Below, in pieces: positions 9,323 through 17,907 of a stretch of DNA of 64,000 nt. Each line of letters starts with the position of its first letter. Within the stretch, counting starts at the first letter, position 1. Where the stretch lies: positions 1 through 64,000 of the forward strand of contig DAHUYL010000056.1 of assembly GCA_027315255.1 (NCBI GenBank), written 5' to 3'. This DNA is from Solirubrobacterales bacterium (GTDB taxonomy: Bacteria; Actinomycetota; Thermoleophilia; Solirubrobacterales; Solirubrobacteraceae). A model generated the notes under the pieces. The model did no database searches. It worked only from the letters and a program-made list of their open reading frames with translations, and was not told the origin of the DNA. A program made the translations under genes and the position numbers.

Positions 9323-9592
9323 CTACATCTCAGCTGAACCGGGGGTCTTCGCCTGCGAACCCACAGCAAACGTGGAGACGTGGAGAAGCCGGCGAACCTG
9401 ACGGAGCACCAAGGCGTACGGCGGTGTCGCCGCCTCCCGCCAGGCGCGCCCAGAGTGACGCCATGCCGGAGCAGGGTTGACGTGGTAGGCCCCGTCCCAG
9501 ACCTCATCGAGCAGATCTTGCCCGAGCCGGCGGCGGCGCTCGAGCAGCTTCTCGAACTCGGCCGGAGGCGGGTCCCTGACGAAGGTCGGCAT
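9323..9592 (-). pseudogene. Truncated Uma2-family (DUF820) nuclease fragment
   Basis: The first ~47 residues from ATG 9592 (starting MPTFVRDPPPAEFEKLLERR and reaching AYHVNPAPAWRHS) match the N-terminus of actinobacterial Uma2-family proteins, which are putative restriction-endonuclease-fold nucleases of about 180-200 residues. After roughly position 9451 the similarity stops, and the frame continues with low-complexity residues to a stop at 9323. The catalytic core is therefore missing. It sits between the hairpin cluster and the modular secreted protein. The family match is from memory of the N-terminal motif, not a search. Confidence 0.6.
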
Positions 9593-9622
9593 CGACCGGA
9601 GTGCAGGTCGCTCGGGTGGCGA

Positions 9623-12600
9623 TCAGGCGAAGCCGCTGGTGAGGAACGCGTGCTGGGCGGCCTTCGTGCGCGTGACCGTACGGGCGGCGATTCCGATCTC
9701 CTCGATAAGACCGCCGCGGCTCTTGAGGATCGCGGTGACCGAGCCGTGGGCGACGAGGTACCAGTGGTTGGCGCCGATCTGGAACTGGTTGCCGCCGGGA
9801 AGCGCGCCCAGCGCGGCGACGAGGGTCGCGCCGGGGCGGATGCCGGCGATCGCGTAGTAGGGGTTGGAGGTGGAGATCCAGACGATGCGGCCGATGCGTT
9901 CGGCGCCGTGTTCCCGGCGCGCCAGCTTCGGGGAGGCGTAGCCGACGCGGACGCCGATCGGGGTCAGGCAGAAGAAGTCCTCGAACGGCTTGCCGCGGTT
10001 CGAGCTGTGGCGGTAGGCGTGGTGGGCTTGCGCGCGGGTCATGCCGAGCGTGACGAGCCCGATGCGGGCGCCTGAGACCGTGCCGCTGGCCTTCGGGCAG
10101 CCTTTGATGGCTGGCAGCGCGATCGTGATCGGGGCACTGGTGGCAGGCTGGCTGTCGCCCGCGGGGTTGATGGCGGTGACGGTGCAGGTGAGCGTCGCGC
10201 CCTCGTCGAGTGTCGTGGGCGTGTAGGTTGGGGTGCTGGCGCCGGGGATCGGGGTGCCGTAGCGGGCCCATTGGTAGGTGTAGGAGGTCGGGTTGGCGGT
10301 CCAGGAGCCGGTCGGGCAGGTCAGCCTCATGCCTGGCTTGGGGTTGCCGGCGATCGCGGGCGCGAGCGTGTTCGCCGGCCGCGCGAGCGGCGACGGTGGT
10401 GTCGCGGTCGTGGTCGTGGGTGTCGGCGCTGTGGTCGTGGTCGTGGGTGTCGGCGCTGTGGTCGTGGTCGTGGGTGTCGGCGCTGTGGTCGTGGTCGTGG
10501 TTGTGGGGTTGGCGGTGAACGCCGCGCTCACGGTCGTGTCGGAGCTCAGCGTGAGCGTGCACGCACCGGCGCCCGAGCAGCCGGCGCCGGTCCAGCCCGC
10601 GAATGTCGAGCCGGTCGCTGCGGTGGCGCTCAGCGTGATCTGGCTGCCCTGGTCGTAGGCGTGCGAGCACGCGCCGGGGCAGGAGATCCCGGACGGCGAG
10701 CTGGCGATCGTCCCCGAGCCGCTGCCGGTCGGCGTGACGGTCAGCGTCTGCTGTGCAGGCGGGTTGGCGGTGAAGCTGGCCGTGATCGTCTGGTCGGAGC
10801 TGATCGTGACCGTGCACGTGCCGGTGCCCGAGCAGCCGCCACCCGCCCAGCCCGCGAACGACGAGCCCGACGCCGGGGTCGCGGTCAACGTCACCTGGGT
10901 GCCCTGGGCGTAGCTGTGGGAGCAGGTGCCTCCGCAGTCGATGTTGGCGTCGGCGCTGGACACCGTGCCCGAGCCGGAGCCCGCCTTGGAGACCGTAAGC
11001 GCGCACAGCGTCGGGACCTGCCCGATGGCTTTCGTCATTCCATCGTCGGTGAACCAGATGTCGCAGCCAGGGCCGCCCGCGATGGCGTTCGGAGAACTGC
11101 CTGAGTTCAGTCCTGTCGAGAACTCGCTGATCGCGTGCGTGCTCGGGTTGATCTCCCCGATCGCCGGGGTCGTGCCGCTGTCGGTGAACCACAGGTTGCC
11201 GTCCGGTCCCGCGGCGATCTCGCGTGGCTTGCTGCCGGCGTTCAGGCCGGTCGAGAACTCGCTGATCGCGTCCGTGCTCGGATCGATCACGCCAATCGCT
11301 CGGGCCCCGGAATCGGCGAACCACAGGTTGCCGTCCGGTCCCGCCGCGATCCCGATCGGCACGGTCCCGGTAAGCAGGCCGGCGGTGAACTCGCCGATCG
11401 CGTGCGTGCTCGGATTGACCTGCCCGATCGCGCACGGGGCGTCGCACCCCGTGTCGGTGAACCAGATGTTGCCGTCAGGGCCGGCGGTGATCTCCGAAGG
11501 GGCGCTGGTCGAGCTCAGTCCGCTGGAGAACTCGCTGATCGCGCGAGTGCTGGGGTTGAGCTGTCCGATCGCCTTCGTCGTGCCGCTGTCGGCGAACCAC
11601 AGGTTGCCGTCCGGCCCAGCCGCGATCCCACGCAGGGCGCTGCCGGCGTTCAGGCCGGTCGAGAGCTCGCTGATCGTATCGGTGCCAGGGTTGATCTCGC
11701 CAACCGCCGCGGTGGTGCCGTTATCGGTGAACCAGACGTTGCCGTCTGGCCCGGCCGCGATCCCGTTCGGGTTGCTGCCGGAGTTCAGCCCCGCCGAGAA
11801 CTCGGTGATTCCTGAGGTCTCGCCCAGCAGCAGCCCCTGCAGGGCCGGCGAAGTGTCGTCGTACTGGCCAACCGCGCTGCACTCGCCCGGCGACGAGCAG
11901 GACACCGAAGAGATGTACATGAAGCCCGACTGGGTCGATCTTGCGTTCGCCGGGAGCGTTGCCTGCACCCCGGTCGCCCACACGCCACCGGTTTCGGTCA
12001 GCAACAGCCCTTGCCGGTTGTTCGAACCCACGGAGTAGGACCCGACGGCGGTGCAGTTCCCCGCCGACGCGCACGACACCGAGCTCGGCGACGCGTTCGA
12101 TCCGCCCGCGGGCAGGGCCGCCTCGATCCCGCTTGCCCACACTCCTGCGGTCTCGGTCACGAGCAGCCCCTGACCACCGCCCGAGCTGTCGTTGTACTGC
12201 CCGACGGCGGTGCAGTCGCCCGCCGACGCGCACGACACCGACGCGACGGTGACCGACGGGTTCGATCCGGCGCCCGCGGGCAGGGTCGCCTCGATCCCGG
12301 TTGCCCACGTGCCCCCGGACTGGGTCAGGAGTAGCCCCTGCTCGTGGCTCGAGCTGTCGGCGTAGTAGCCGACGGCGGCGCAGTTGCCCGCCGACGCGCA
12401 CGACACCGAACGCAGCACGATGGTGGCGTTGGGGCTGGCCGCGCTGTTCGCCGGCGGGGTGACCTCAACCCCAGGCGCCCACGTACCCCCGGTCTCGGTC
12501 AGCAGCACCCCCTGCTGGTTGCCGGCCGTATCGTCGTACTCGCCGGCTGCGGCGCAGCTCCCGGCGGACGTGCACGACACGGAGTTGAGGGCGACGTTGT

Positions 12601-13234
12601 CGCTCGGCGCGGCGCCGGCGGGCAGGACCGCCTGCACCCCGGTCGCCCACACCCCTGCGGTCTCGGTCAGCAGCAGCCCCTGCTGGTTGCTCGAGCCCAC
12701 GGTGTACTGGCCGACGGCGGTGCAGTTCCCCGCCGACGCGCACGACACCGAGCTCAGCGAGACGAACGGGTCCGATCCCGCGCCCGCGGGCAGGGTCGCC
12801 TCGACCCCCGTCGCCCAGGTGCCGCCGGTCTCGGTCAGCAGCACCCCCTGCTCGCTGCCCAACGCATCGTAGTACTCGCCGACGGCGCCGCAGTTGCCCG
12901 CCGAGGCGCACGACACCGCGCTGAGTCGAGTACCGAAGGCAGGCTCGGCATTCGCGGGCAGGGGAGCCTGCACCCCGGTCGCCCACGTGCCGCCGCTCTC
13001 GCCGAGCAGCACGCCCTGCCCGCTGCTCGAGCTGTCGAAGTACGTGCCGACGGCGGTGCAGCTCCCCGGCGAGGCGCACGCCACCGAGCTGAGCGAGACG
13101 GCGGGGTTCGATCCCGCGCCGCCCGGCAGGATCGCCTCGACGCCGGTCCCCCACGACGCCGCCGCCGCAGCCGGTGCGCCCGGCCCGGCGATCAGCGCGA
13201 CCGTCGACACCACGAACGCCAGCAGCCGTCGCAT
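9623..13234 (-). CDS. Large modular secreted protein with repeat array, Vgb-like propeller and novel C-terminal domain
   Basis: A 1203-residue exported protein; an in-frame upstream extension is rejected because AGGAGG lies four bases before ATG 13234. The signal peptide (MRRLLAFVVSTVALIAG) ends at about 25. Residues ~25-473 are about eight copies of a ~57-residue repeat built on SLSSVSCASAGNCTAVG and GLLLTETGGTWATGV. About 474-745 is a virginiamycin-B-lyase-like propeller with repeated AAGPDGNLWFTDSGT and INPSTHAISEFSTGL. About 745-906 has two bacterial-repeat domains (CGGTCSHSY, GCSGTGTCTVTIS). About 906-950 is a Thr/Pro linker, about 950-1040 an Ig-like domain, and 1041-1203 a basic C-terminal domain seen nowhere else in the window. 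There is no catalytic signature. A surface or environmental binding role is inference. Confidence 0.8.
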   Translation of the reverse strand: MRRLLAFVVSTVALIAGPGAPAAAAASWGTGVEAILPGGAGSNPAVSLSSVACASPGSCTAVGTYFDSSSSGQGVLLGESGGTWATGVQAPLPANAEPAFGTRLSAVSCASAGNCGAVGEYYDALGSEQGVLLTETGGTWATGVEATLPAGAGSDPFVSLSSVSCASAGNCTAVGQYTVGSSNQQGLLLTETAGVWATGVQAVLPAGAAPSDNVALNSVSCTSAGSCAAAGEYDDTAGNQQGVLLTETGGTWAPGVEVTPPANSAASPNATIVLRSVSCASAGNCAAVGYYADSSSHEQGLLLTQSGGTWATGIEATLPAGAGSNPSVTVASVSCASAGDCTAVGQYNDSSGGGQGLLVTETAGVWASGIEAALPAGGSNASPSSVSCASAGNCTAVGSYSVGSNNRQGLLLTETGGVWATGVQATLPANARSTQSGFMYISSVSCSSPGECSAVGQYDDTSPALQGLLLGETSGITEFSAGLNSGSNPNGIAAGPDGNVWFTDNGTTAAVGEINPGTDTISELSTGLNAGSALRGIAAGPDGNLWFADSGTTKAIGQLNPSTRAISEFSSGLSSTSAPSEITAGPDGNIWFTDTGCDAPCAIGQVNPSTHAIGEFTAGLLTGTVPIGIAAGPDGNLWFADSGARAIGVIDPSTDAISEFSTGLNAGSKPREIAAGPDGNLWFTDSGTTPAIGEINPSTHAISEFSTGLNSGSSPNAIAGGPGCDIWFTDDGMTKAIGQVPTLCALTVSKAGSGSGTVSSADANIDCGGTCSHSYAQGTQVTLTATPASGSSFAGWAGGGCSGTGTCTVTISSDQTITASFTANPPAQQTLTVTPTGSGSGTIASSPSGISCPGACSHAYDQGSQITLSATAATGSTFAGWTGAGCSGAGACTLTLSSDTTVSAAFTANPTTTTTTTAPTPTTTTTAPTPTTTTTAPTPTTTTATPPSPLARPANTLAPAIAGNPKPGMRLTCPTGSWTANPTSYTYQWARYGTPIPGASTPTYTPTTLDEGATLTCTVTAINPAGDSQPATSAPITIALPAIKGCPKASGTVSGARIGLVTLGMTRAQAHHAYRHSSNRGKPFEDFFCLTPIGVRVGYASPKLARREHGAERIGRIVWISTSNPYYAIAGIRPGATLVAALGALPGGNQFQIGANHWYLVAHGSVTAILKSRGGLIEEIGIAARTVTRTKAAQHAFLTSGFA
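10401..10511 (-). repeat. 27-bp tandem repeat coding the Thr/Pro linker
   Basis: The 27-bp unit beginning GTGGTCGTGGTCGTGGGTGT on the plus strand is repeated exactly at 10431-10457 and 10458-10484, with diverged copies on both sides. On the coding strand it encodes nine residues (APTPTTTTT). The period keeps the frame, so copy number can vary by slippage without breaking the gene. Confidence 0.85.
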
Positions 13235-13272
13235 ACGTCCTCCTCGCAACCCGGAGATGTCCATGCGCGCCG

Positions 13273-13306
13273 ACGCTAGGGACGGGGCGTCCCACGAGCG
13301 TCCCAC
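13273..13306 (-). promoter_or_regulatory. Promoter with SARP-like direct repeats
   Basis: On the minus strand GTGGGACG occurs twice, at 13306-13299 and 13295-13288, exactly 11 bp apart. A -10-like hexamer TAGCGT (13278-13273) begins nine bases after the second copy. SARP regulators are known to bind heptamer direct repeats with an 11-bp period whose downstream copy lies about 8 bp from the -10. The inner part also forms GGGACG-ggg-CGTCCC at 13279-13293. The predicted start near 13266 gives a ~32-nt leader including AGGAGG. Confidence 0.5.
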
Positions 13307-13336
13307 GGACCGGCGGCAACTACGCGAGCGATCAGA

Positions 13337-16300
13337 TCAGGCGTCGGCGAGCGCCGGCTGATCCTCGCCGGCGGGCTCAGCGTCCGGATCGGCGTCGCTC
13401 AGCTCGGCGAGCCGGGTCGGGTCCTTGGCGCTGCCGGCGATCAGCTCGTCGTCCGCCTGGCGCCGGCTGCGCGGCAGCGACCCGTTGCGCATGCCGAAGT
13501 ACACAGCCTGCGGGTGATGGGCGACGATCGCGAGCGTCGACTGCTCGGGCTCGAGCGCGTAGCCGCCGGTCAACCGAAGCCCGATCCGCTCGGCATCGAG
13601 CAGCCTGAACACCTTCTCGTGCTCGGACTGCTCGGGGCAGGCGGGGTAGCCCCACGCGTACCGCCGGCCCTGCGCGGGTGCGATCCCGAGGTCGGATCGC
13701 ACCCGTGCGTGCAGCCACTCGGCCAGCCCCTCGGCGCACTGCGTGCCGAGCCCGTGCACGAACAGCTGCTCGGCGAACTCGCCGTCGGCCTCGAGTCGTG
13801 CCATCAGCTCGGTCACCTCGGCGCCGGCGGTCACAGCCTGGATCGCGACCACGTCGAACGTGTCGGTGACGGTGCTGGTCCGGCCAGACCAGCACCGGAA
13901 GAAGTCCGCCAGGCAGAGCCGGTCACCGCGGGGCTGGCGCGGGAACACGAGGCGCTCCAGCTCGATCTCGCCGGGGGCGTCCGGGTCCCACACGATCAGC
14001 TCGTTGCCGTCGGCGTTGCACGGGAAGTAGCCGAGCAGCGCGCGCGGGCGCAGGTAGCTCTGCTCGCGCCACATCCGCTCGAGCCGGGGCTGGAAGTCCT
14101 CGCGCACGAGCCGCGTCCAGGCATCGCCCTTGACGCCGCGACCGCCCCAGTGGAGCTTGAACAGCACGTGCGTGTCGAGGTGCGGGTAGACCTCGTCGAG
14201 GTCGACCTCGAGCTCGCGCGCGCCCCAGAACGGGGGCTCGGGGATCGGGTTGTCGGTCCTTGCCGCGCAGCGAACGCTCGCGTCGTCGAGACCCGGCGCG
14301 CCGTCGTCCTCGTCAGGCGGTCGCTCGCGCAACGTACGCGCCGCCGCGACCGTGCGCGCCACCAGCGCCTCGCGCGCCTCGGGCTCGACCAGCTCGTCCA
14401 TCCGCGCAAGCCCCTCGAACGCGTCCTTGCAGTAGAACACTCCGGGGGCGTACACGTCGTCGGACTCGGCTCCGTGCGGGTACAGGATCCGCAGGCCGAA
14501 GTTGCGATTGATCGCGGCGCCGCCGACCAGCACCGGAAACTCGAGCCCGCGCTCGTGCAGCTCCTGAACGGCGGCGGGCATCTGTTTCGAGGTCGAGACC
14601 AGCAGCGCGCTCAGCCCGATCGCGGTCGCACGGTGCTCGACCGCCGCCTCGAGGATCGTCGAGATCGGCACCTGCTTGCCGAGGTCGACGACGTGGTAGC
14701 CGTTGTTGGTGAGGATCGTGCCGACCAGCGACTTGCCGATGTCGTGGACGTCGCCGAACACGGTCGCGATCACGACCGTGCCCTTCGCATAGCCCTCGAG
14801 CCGGTCGAGGTAGCGCTCGAGCCGCGCGACCGCGCGCTTCATCACCTCGGCCGACTGCAGCACGAACGGGAGGATCAGCTCGCCGGCGCCGAACTTGTCG
14901 CCGACCTCCTTCATCGCGGGCAGCAGCACGTCGTTGAGCGTCGGCACCGCCCCGATCTTCTCGACGCTGCGATCGATCCAGTCCTCGACCCCCTCCTTGC
15001 GCCGGCGCAGGATGTGGAAGTGAAGCGCCTGCTCTGGCTCCATCCCCGCGGTCGGGTCCTCCCGGGTGGCTGTCTCGGCCGGGCCGGTCGCCGCCTTGGA
15101 CTCGAAGTGGGAGATCAGCCGCTCGAGCGCATCCTCGCGGCGGTCGAGCACGAGGTCGTCGGCCAGCTCCCGCTCGAGCTCGGGGATCTCGGCATACGGG
15201 GTGATGTGGTTCGGGTTGACCATCGCCAGGTCGAGCCCGGCCTCGACGCAGTGGTGCAGGAACACGCTGTTGATCACGCTGCGCGCCGCCAGGCCGACGC
15301 CGAAGGAGACATTGCTGACACCGAGCGAGGTCTTGACGCCCGGCAGCTGCGCCTTGATCAGGCGGATCCCCTCGATCGTCTCGACCGCGCTGTGGCGCCA
15401 CTCCTCGTCACCGGTCGTCAGCGTGAACGTCAGGCAGTCGAAGATCAGCGCCTCGCGGTCGAGCCCGTGCTCCTCGCAGCAGAGCTCGGTGATCCGACGG
15501 GCGACCTCGAGCTTGCGCGCCGCCGTCTTGGCCATCCCGACCTCGTCGATCGTCAGCGCGATCAGCGCCGCCCCGTGTTCGTGCGCGAGCGGCGCCACCA
15601 CGTCGAGCTTGGCGCGGCCGGCCTCGAGGTTGACCGAGTTGACGATCGCGCGGCCCGGGATCTGCTCGAGCGCCGCCTCGAGCACGTCGGGCTCGGTCGA
15701 GTCGATCTGGATCGGCGCCGGCTGGGTGAGGCTGATCCGCTTGACGAGCTCGCGCATCTGGTCGGCCTCGTCCTGGCGCTCGGTCAGCGCCACGCAGACG
15801 TCGAGCACGTGCGCGCCGCCGTTCACCTGGTCCTCGGCGATCTGCAGCAGGCCGTCGTAGTCGTCGGCGAGCAGCAGCTCCTTGGCCTTGCGCGACCCCT
15901 GCGCGTTCACGCGCTCGCCGACGAGCGTCGGCCTCGGGTCCTGGACCAGCGTGGTGGCCGCGATCATGCTGCTGAGGTGGGGCACCCGGCTAGCCGGCCG
16001 GGTGCCTGGCTTGGCGTCCTTCACCCGCTCGACGAGCGCCGCGATGTGCTCCGGCGTCGTGCCGCAGCAGCCGCCGACGATCCCGACCCCGTAGCGCTCG
16101 ACGAACTCGCCGAGCGTCGCTGCCAGCGGCTCGGGCTGCTCGGGGAAGATCGTCTCGCCGCTGCGTCCCTGCAGCGGCAGCCCGGCGTTCGGGATGCAGT
16201 GCACCGGCACGGTGCTGTACTCGCCGAGGAAGCGGATCGCGTCGCGCATGTCCTCGGGGCCGGTCGAGCAGTTGAGCCCGATCCCGTCGAGCTTCAACGC

Positions 16301-16936
16301 CTCGAGCGTCGCCAGCACCGAGCTGATGTCGGTGCCGAGCAGCATCTTGCCGCCGTTGGGAAGCAGCGACACGCTGACGATCAGCGGCAGCGGGCGGGCA
16401 GTGTTGGCGAACGCCGCGCGGGCGCCGAACACCGCCGCCTTCGCCTCGAGGATGTCCTGGACGGTCTCGACGATCAGCAGGTCGGCACCGCCCTGCACGA
16501 GCCCGGTCGCCTGCTCGGTGAACACGTCGACGAGCTCTCGGAAGGTGATCCTGCCGAGCGTCGGATCGTCGGAGGCGGGCAGGAAGCCGGTCGGGCCGAT
16601 CGACCCGGCCACGAACCTCTGCTCGCCCGCCGCGCGCCGCGCGATCTCGGCGGCCTTGCGATTGATCTCGAGCGCGTGCTCCGCGAGACCCCACTCGCCG
16701 AGCTTCAGCCGCGAGGCCTGGAAGGTGTCGGTCTCGAGGACCTCGGCACCGGCATCCAGCATCGCCGCGTGCACGCCTTCGATCACGTCGGGGCGGTTCA
16801 GGACGAGCGCCTCGTGGCAGCGGCCCGGGAGGCGGTAGTCGCGCTCGAGGCTCAAGTCGTACTGCTCGAGCGTCGCTCCCATGCCGCCGTCGAACACGAC
16901 CACGCGCTCCCGGGTGGCGGCGAGGAAGTCACGCAT
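13337..16936 (-). CDS. metH: Cobalamin-dependent methionine synthase
   Basis: A 1199-residue cytoplasmic enzyme that transfers methyl from 5-methyltetrahydrofolate to homocysteine through cobalamin. All modules are present: the homocysteine-binding barrel (start VVVFDGGMGATLEQ) with zinc cysteines in GLNCSTGP and GGCCGTTPEH; the pterin-binding barrel (GERVNAQGSRKAKELL); the B12 cap and Rossmann modules with the cobalt-ligand motif DVHDIGKS (His near 728); and the C-terminal reactivation domain (LHWGGRGVKGDAW, RYAWGYPACPEQ) that uses AdoMet. The start is set at ATG 16936; a further in-frame extension to 16975 has no support. TACCAT lies nine bases before the ATG, suggesting a leaderless mRNA. 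There is no room for a B12 riboswitch. Confidence 0.95.
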   Translation of the reverse strand: MRDFLAATRERVVVFDGGMGATLEQYDLSLERDYRLPGRCHEALVLNRPDVIEGVHAAMLDAGAEVLETDTFQASRLKLGEWGLAEHALEINRKAAEIARRAAGEQRFVAGSIGPTGFLPASDDPTLGRITFRELVDVFTEQATGLVQGGADLLIVETVQDILEAKAAVFGARAAFANTARPLPLIVSVSLLPNGGKMLLGTDISSVLATLEALKLDGIGLNCSTGPEDMRDAIRFLGEYSTVPVHCIPNAGLPLQGRSGETIFPEQPEPLAATLGEFVERYGVGIVGGCCGTTPEHIAALVERVKDAKPGTRPASRVPHLSSMIAATTLVQDPRPTLVGERVNAQGSRKAKELLLADDYDGLLQIAEDQVNGGAHVLDVCVALTERQDEADQMRELVKRISLTQPAPIQIDSTEPDVLEAALEQIPGRAIVNSVNLEAGRAKLDVVAPLAHEHGAALIALTIDEVGMAKTAARKLEVARRITELCCEEHGLDREALIFDCLTFTLTTGDEEWRHSAVETIEGIRLIKAQLPGVKTSLGVSNVSFGVGLAARSVINSVFLHHCVEAGLDLAMVNPNHITPYAEIPELERELADDLVLDRREDALERLISHFESKAATGPAETATREDPTAGMEPEQALHFHILRRRKEGVEDWIDRSVEKIGAVPTLNDVLLPAMKEVGDKFGAGELILPFVLQSAEVMKRAVARLERYLDRLEGYAKGTVVIATVFGDVHDIGKSLVGTILTNNGYHVVDLGKQVPISTILEAAVEHRATAIGLSALLVSTSKQMPAAVQELHERGLEFPVLVGGAAINRNFGLRILYPHGAESDDVYAPGVFYCKDAFEGLARMDELVEPEAREALVARTVAAARTLRERPPDEDDGAPGLDDASVRCAARTDNPIPEPPFWGARELEVDLDEVYPHLDTHVLFKLHWGGRGVKGDAWTRLVREDFQPRLERMWREQSYLRPRALLGYFPCNADGNELIVWDPDAPGEIELERLVFPRQPRGDRLCLADFFRCWSGRTSTVTDTFDVVAIQAVTAGAEVTELMARLEADGEFAEQLFVHGLGTQCAEGLAEWLHARVRSDLGIAPAQGRRYAWGYPACPEQSEHEKVFRLLDAERIGLRLTGGYALEPEQSTLAIVAHHPQAVYFGMRNGSLPRSRRQADDELIAGSAKDPTRLAELSDADPDAEPAGEDQPALADA

Positions 16937-16944
16937 GAAGCTCG

Positions 16945-17000
16945 ATGGTAGCGAACCTTGACACGAGCGTGACAAGGTTGTGCAGGTGTCTACACTCAGG
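16945..17000. promoter_or_regulatory. Overlapping divergent promoters of metH and the ABC exporter
   Basis: Only 68 bp separate the two start codons. On the plus strand GTGACA (16969-16974), a 16-bp spacer and TACACT (16991-16996) precede GTG 17005 by eight bases. On the minus strand TACCAT (16950-16945) precedes the metH ATG by eight bases, with TTGTCA further upstream. The two polymerase sites overlap, so transcription is probably mutually exclusive, and both transcripts look leaderless. Inferred from spacing only. Confidence 0.45.
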
Positions 17001-17004
17001 CGAC

Positions 17005-17907
17005 GTGGTGGAGATGCCGGGCGCGATCGAGTTGACCGGCGTCGTCAAGCGGTTCGGCGAGATCGTCGCGGTCGCCGGCCTCGACCTCGAGGTCCCGGCC
17101 GGCGTGTGCTTCGGGCTGCTCGGTCCCAACGGGGCGGGCAAGTCGACGACGATGCGGCTCCTGACCGCCCAGGCGATCGCCGACGAGGGCACGATCCGGG
17201 TGCTCGGCTACCGCCTGCCCGCAGAGTCCAAGCAGGCGCGGATGGCGATGGGCGTGGTGCCACAGCTCGACAATCTCGACGTCGAGCTGACCTGCCGCCA
17301 GATCCTCGGCGTGTTCTCGAGGCTGTACCGCGTGCCCGCCGCCGAGCGGCGCGGCGCGATCGACCGGGCGCTGCGGATCGCCAACCTCGAGGCGCGGGCG
17401 GACACGATCGTGAAGGAGCTGTCGGGCGGGATGCGGCGCCGGCTGCTGGTCGCCCGCGGCCTGATCCACCGACCGCAGCTGGTGCTGCTCGACGAGCCGA
17501 CGGTCGGGCTCGACCCGCAGGTCCGCCAGGAGCTGTGGTCGCTGATCGACAGCCTGCGCGCCGACGGCGTGACCGTGCTGATGTCGACCCACTACATCGA
17601 GGAGGCTGAGCGGCTGGCCGACACGGTGGCGGTGATGTCCGGCGGGCGCGTGATCGCGCAGGGGACCCCGGCCGACCTCGTGCACACGCACGTCGGGCGC
17701 GAGGTGCTCGAGGTGTACGGCCCGGCGGCGGAGCTGTCGGAGCTCGAGCAGCTCGCCAGCAGCCGCGGCTGGCGCCAGCGGCGAAGCGGCCCGGCGATCG
17801 CGCTGCTCGGGGCGGAGTCGCTCGACGACGCTGCCCCGCAGGGCGTGCGGCGTCCGGCCAACCTCGAGGACGCGTTCGTCGCGCTGACGGGACAGGAGAT
17901 CGAGTGA
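17005..17907 (+). CDS. ABC-2 exporter ATP-binding protein (NodI/DrrA type)
   Basis: A ~300-residue ATPase that powers the membrane protein encoded immediately downstream. Walker A GPNGAGKST, the Q-loop (GVVPQLDNLD), signature ELSGGMRRRL, Walker B LVLLDEPTVGLDP and the switch His in STHYIEEAERL are all visible. The C-terminal accessory segment (PANLEDAFVALTGQEIE) is typical of the NodI/DrrA subgroup. Start options are GTG 17005 or ATG 17014; GTG is preferred because a -10-like TACACT lies eight bases upstream. The last codons overlap the permease start (GTGA). The substrate is unknown; lipids, polysaccharide precursors and antibiotics are all possible. Confidence 0.9.
   Translation: MVEMPGAIELTGVVKRFGEIVAVAGLDLEVPAGVCFGLLGPNGAGKSTTMRLLTAQAIADEGTIRVLGYRLPAESKQARMAMGVVPQLDNLDVELTCRQILGVFSRLYRVPAAERRGAIDRALRIANLEARADTIVKELSGGMRRRLLVARGLIHRPQLVLLDEPTVGLDPQVRQELWSLIDSLRADGVTVLMSTHYIEEAERLADTVAVMSGGRVIAQGTPADLVHTHVGREVLEVYGPAAELSELEQLASSRGWRQRRSGPAIALLGAESLDDAAPQGVRRPANLEDAFVALTGQEIE

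Noticed and set aside
10401-10511. Possible CRISPR-like array
   Set aside because: The units are contiguous 27-bp tandem copies without unique spacers and encode an in-frame Thr/Pro linker.
13514-16951. Very long open frame antisense to metH (1145 residues)
   Set aside because: Its sequence is Arg/Asp/Leu-rich with no domain, while the opposite strand encodes every module of MetH. Long antisense frames are expected in GC-rich DNA.
16937-17004. Cobalamin riboswitch before metH
   Set aside because: Only 68 bp separate the divergent genes, far too short for the aptamer, and no B12-box-like sequence is visible.
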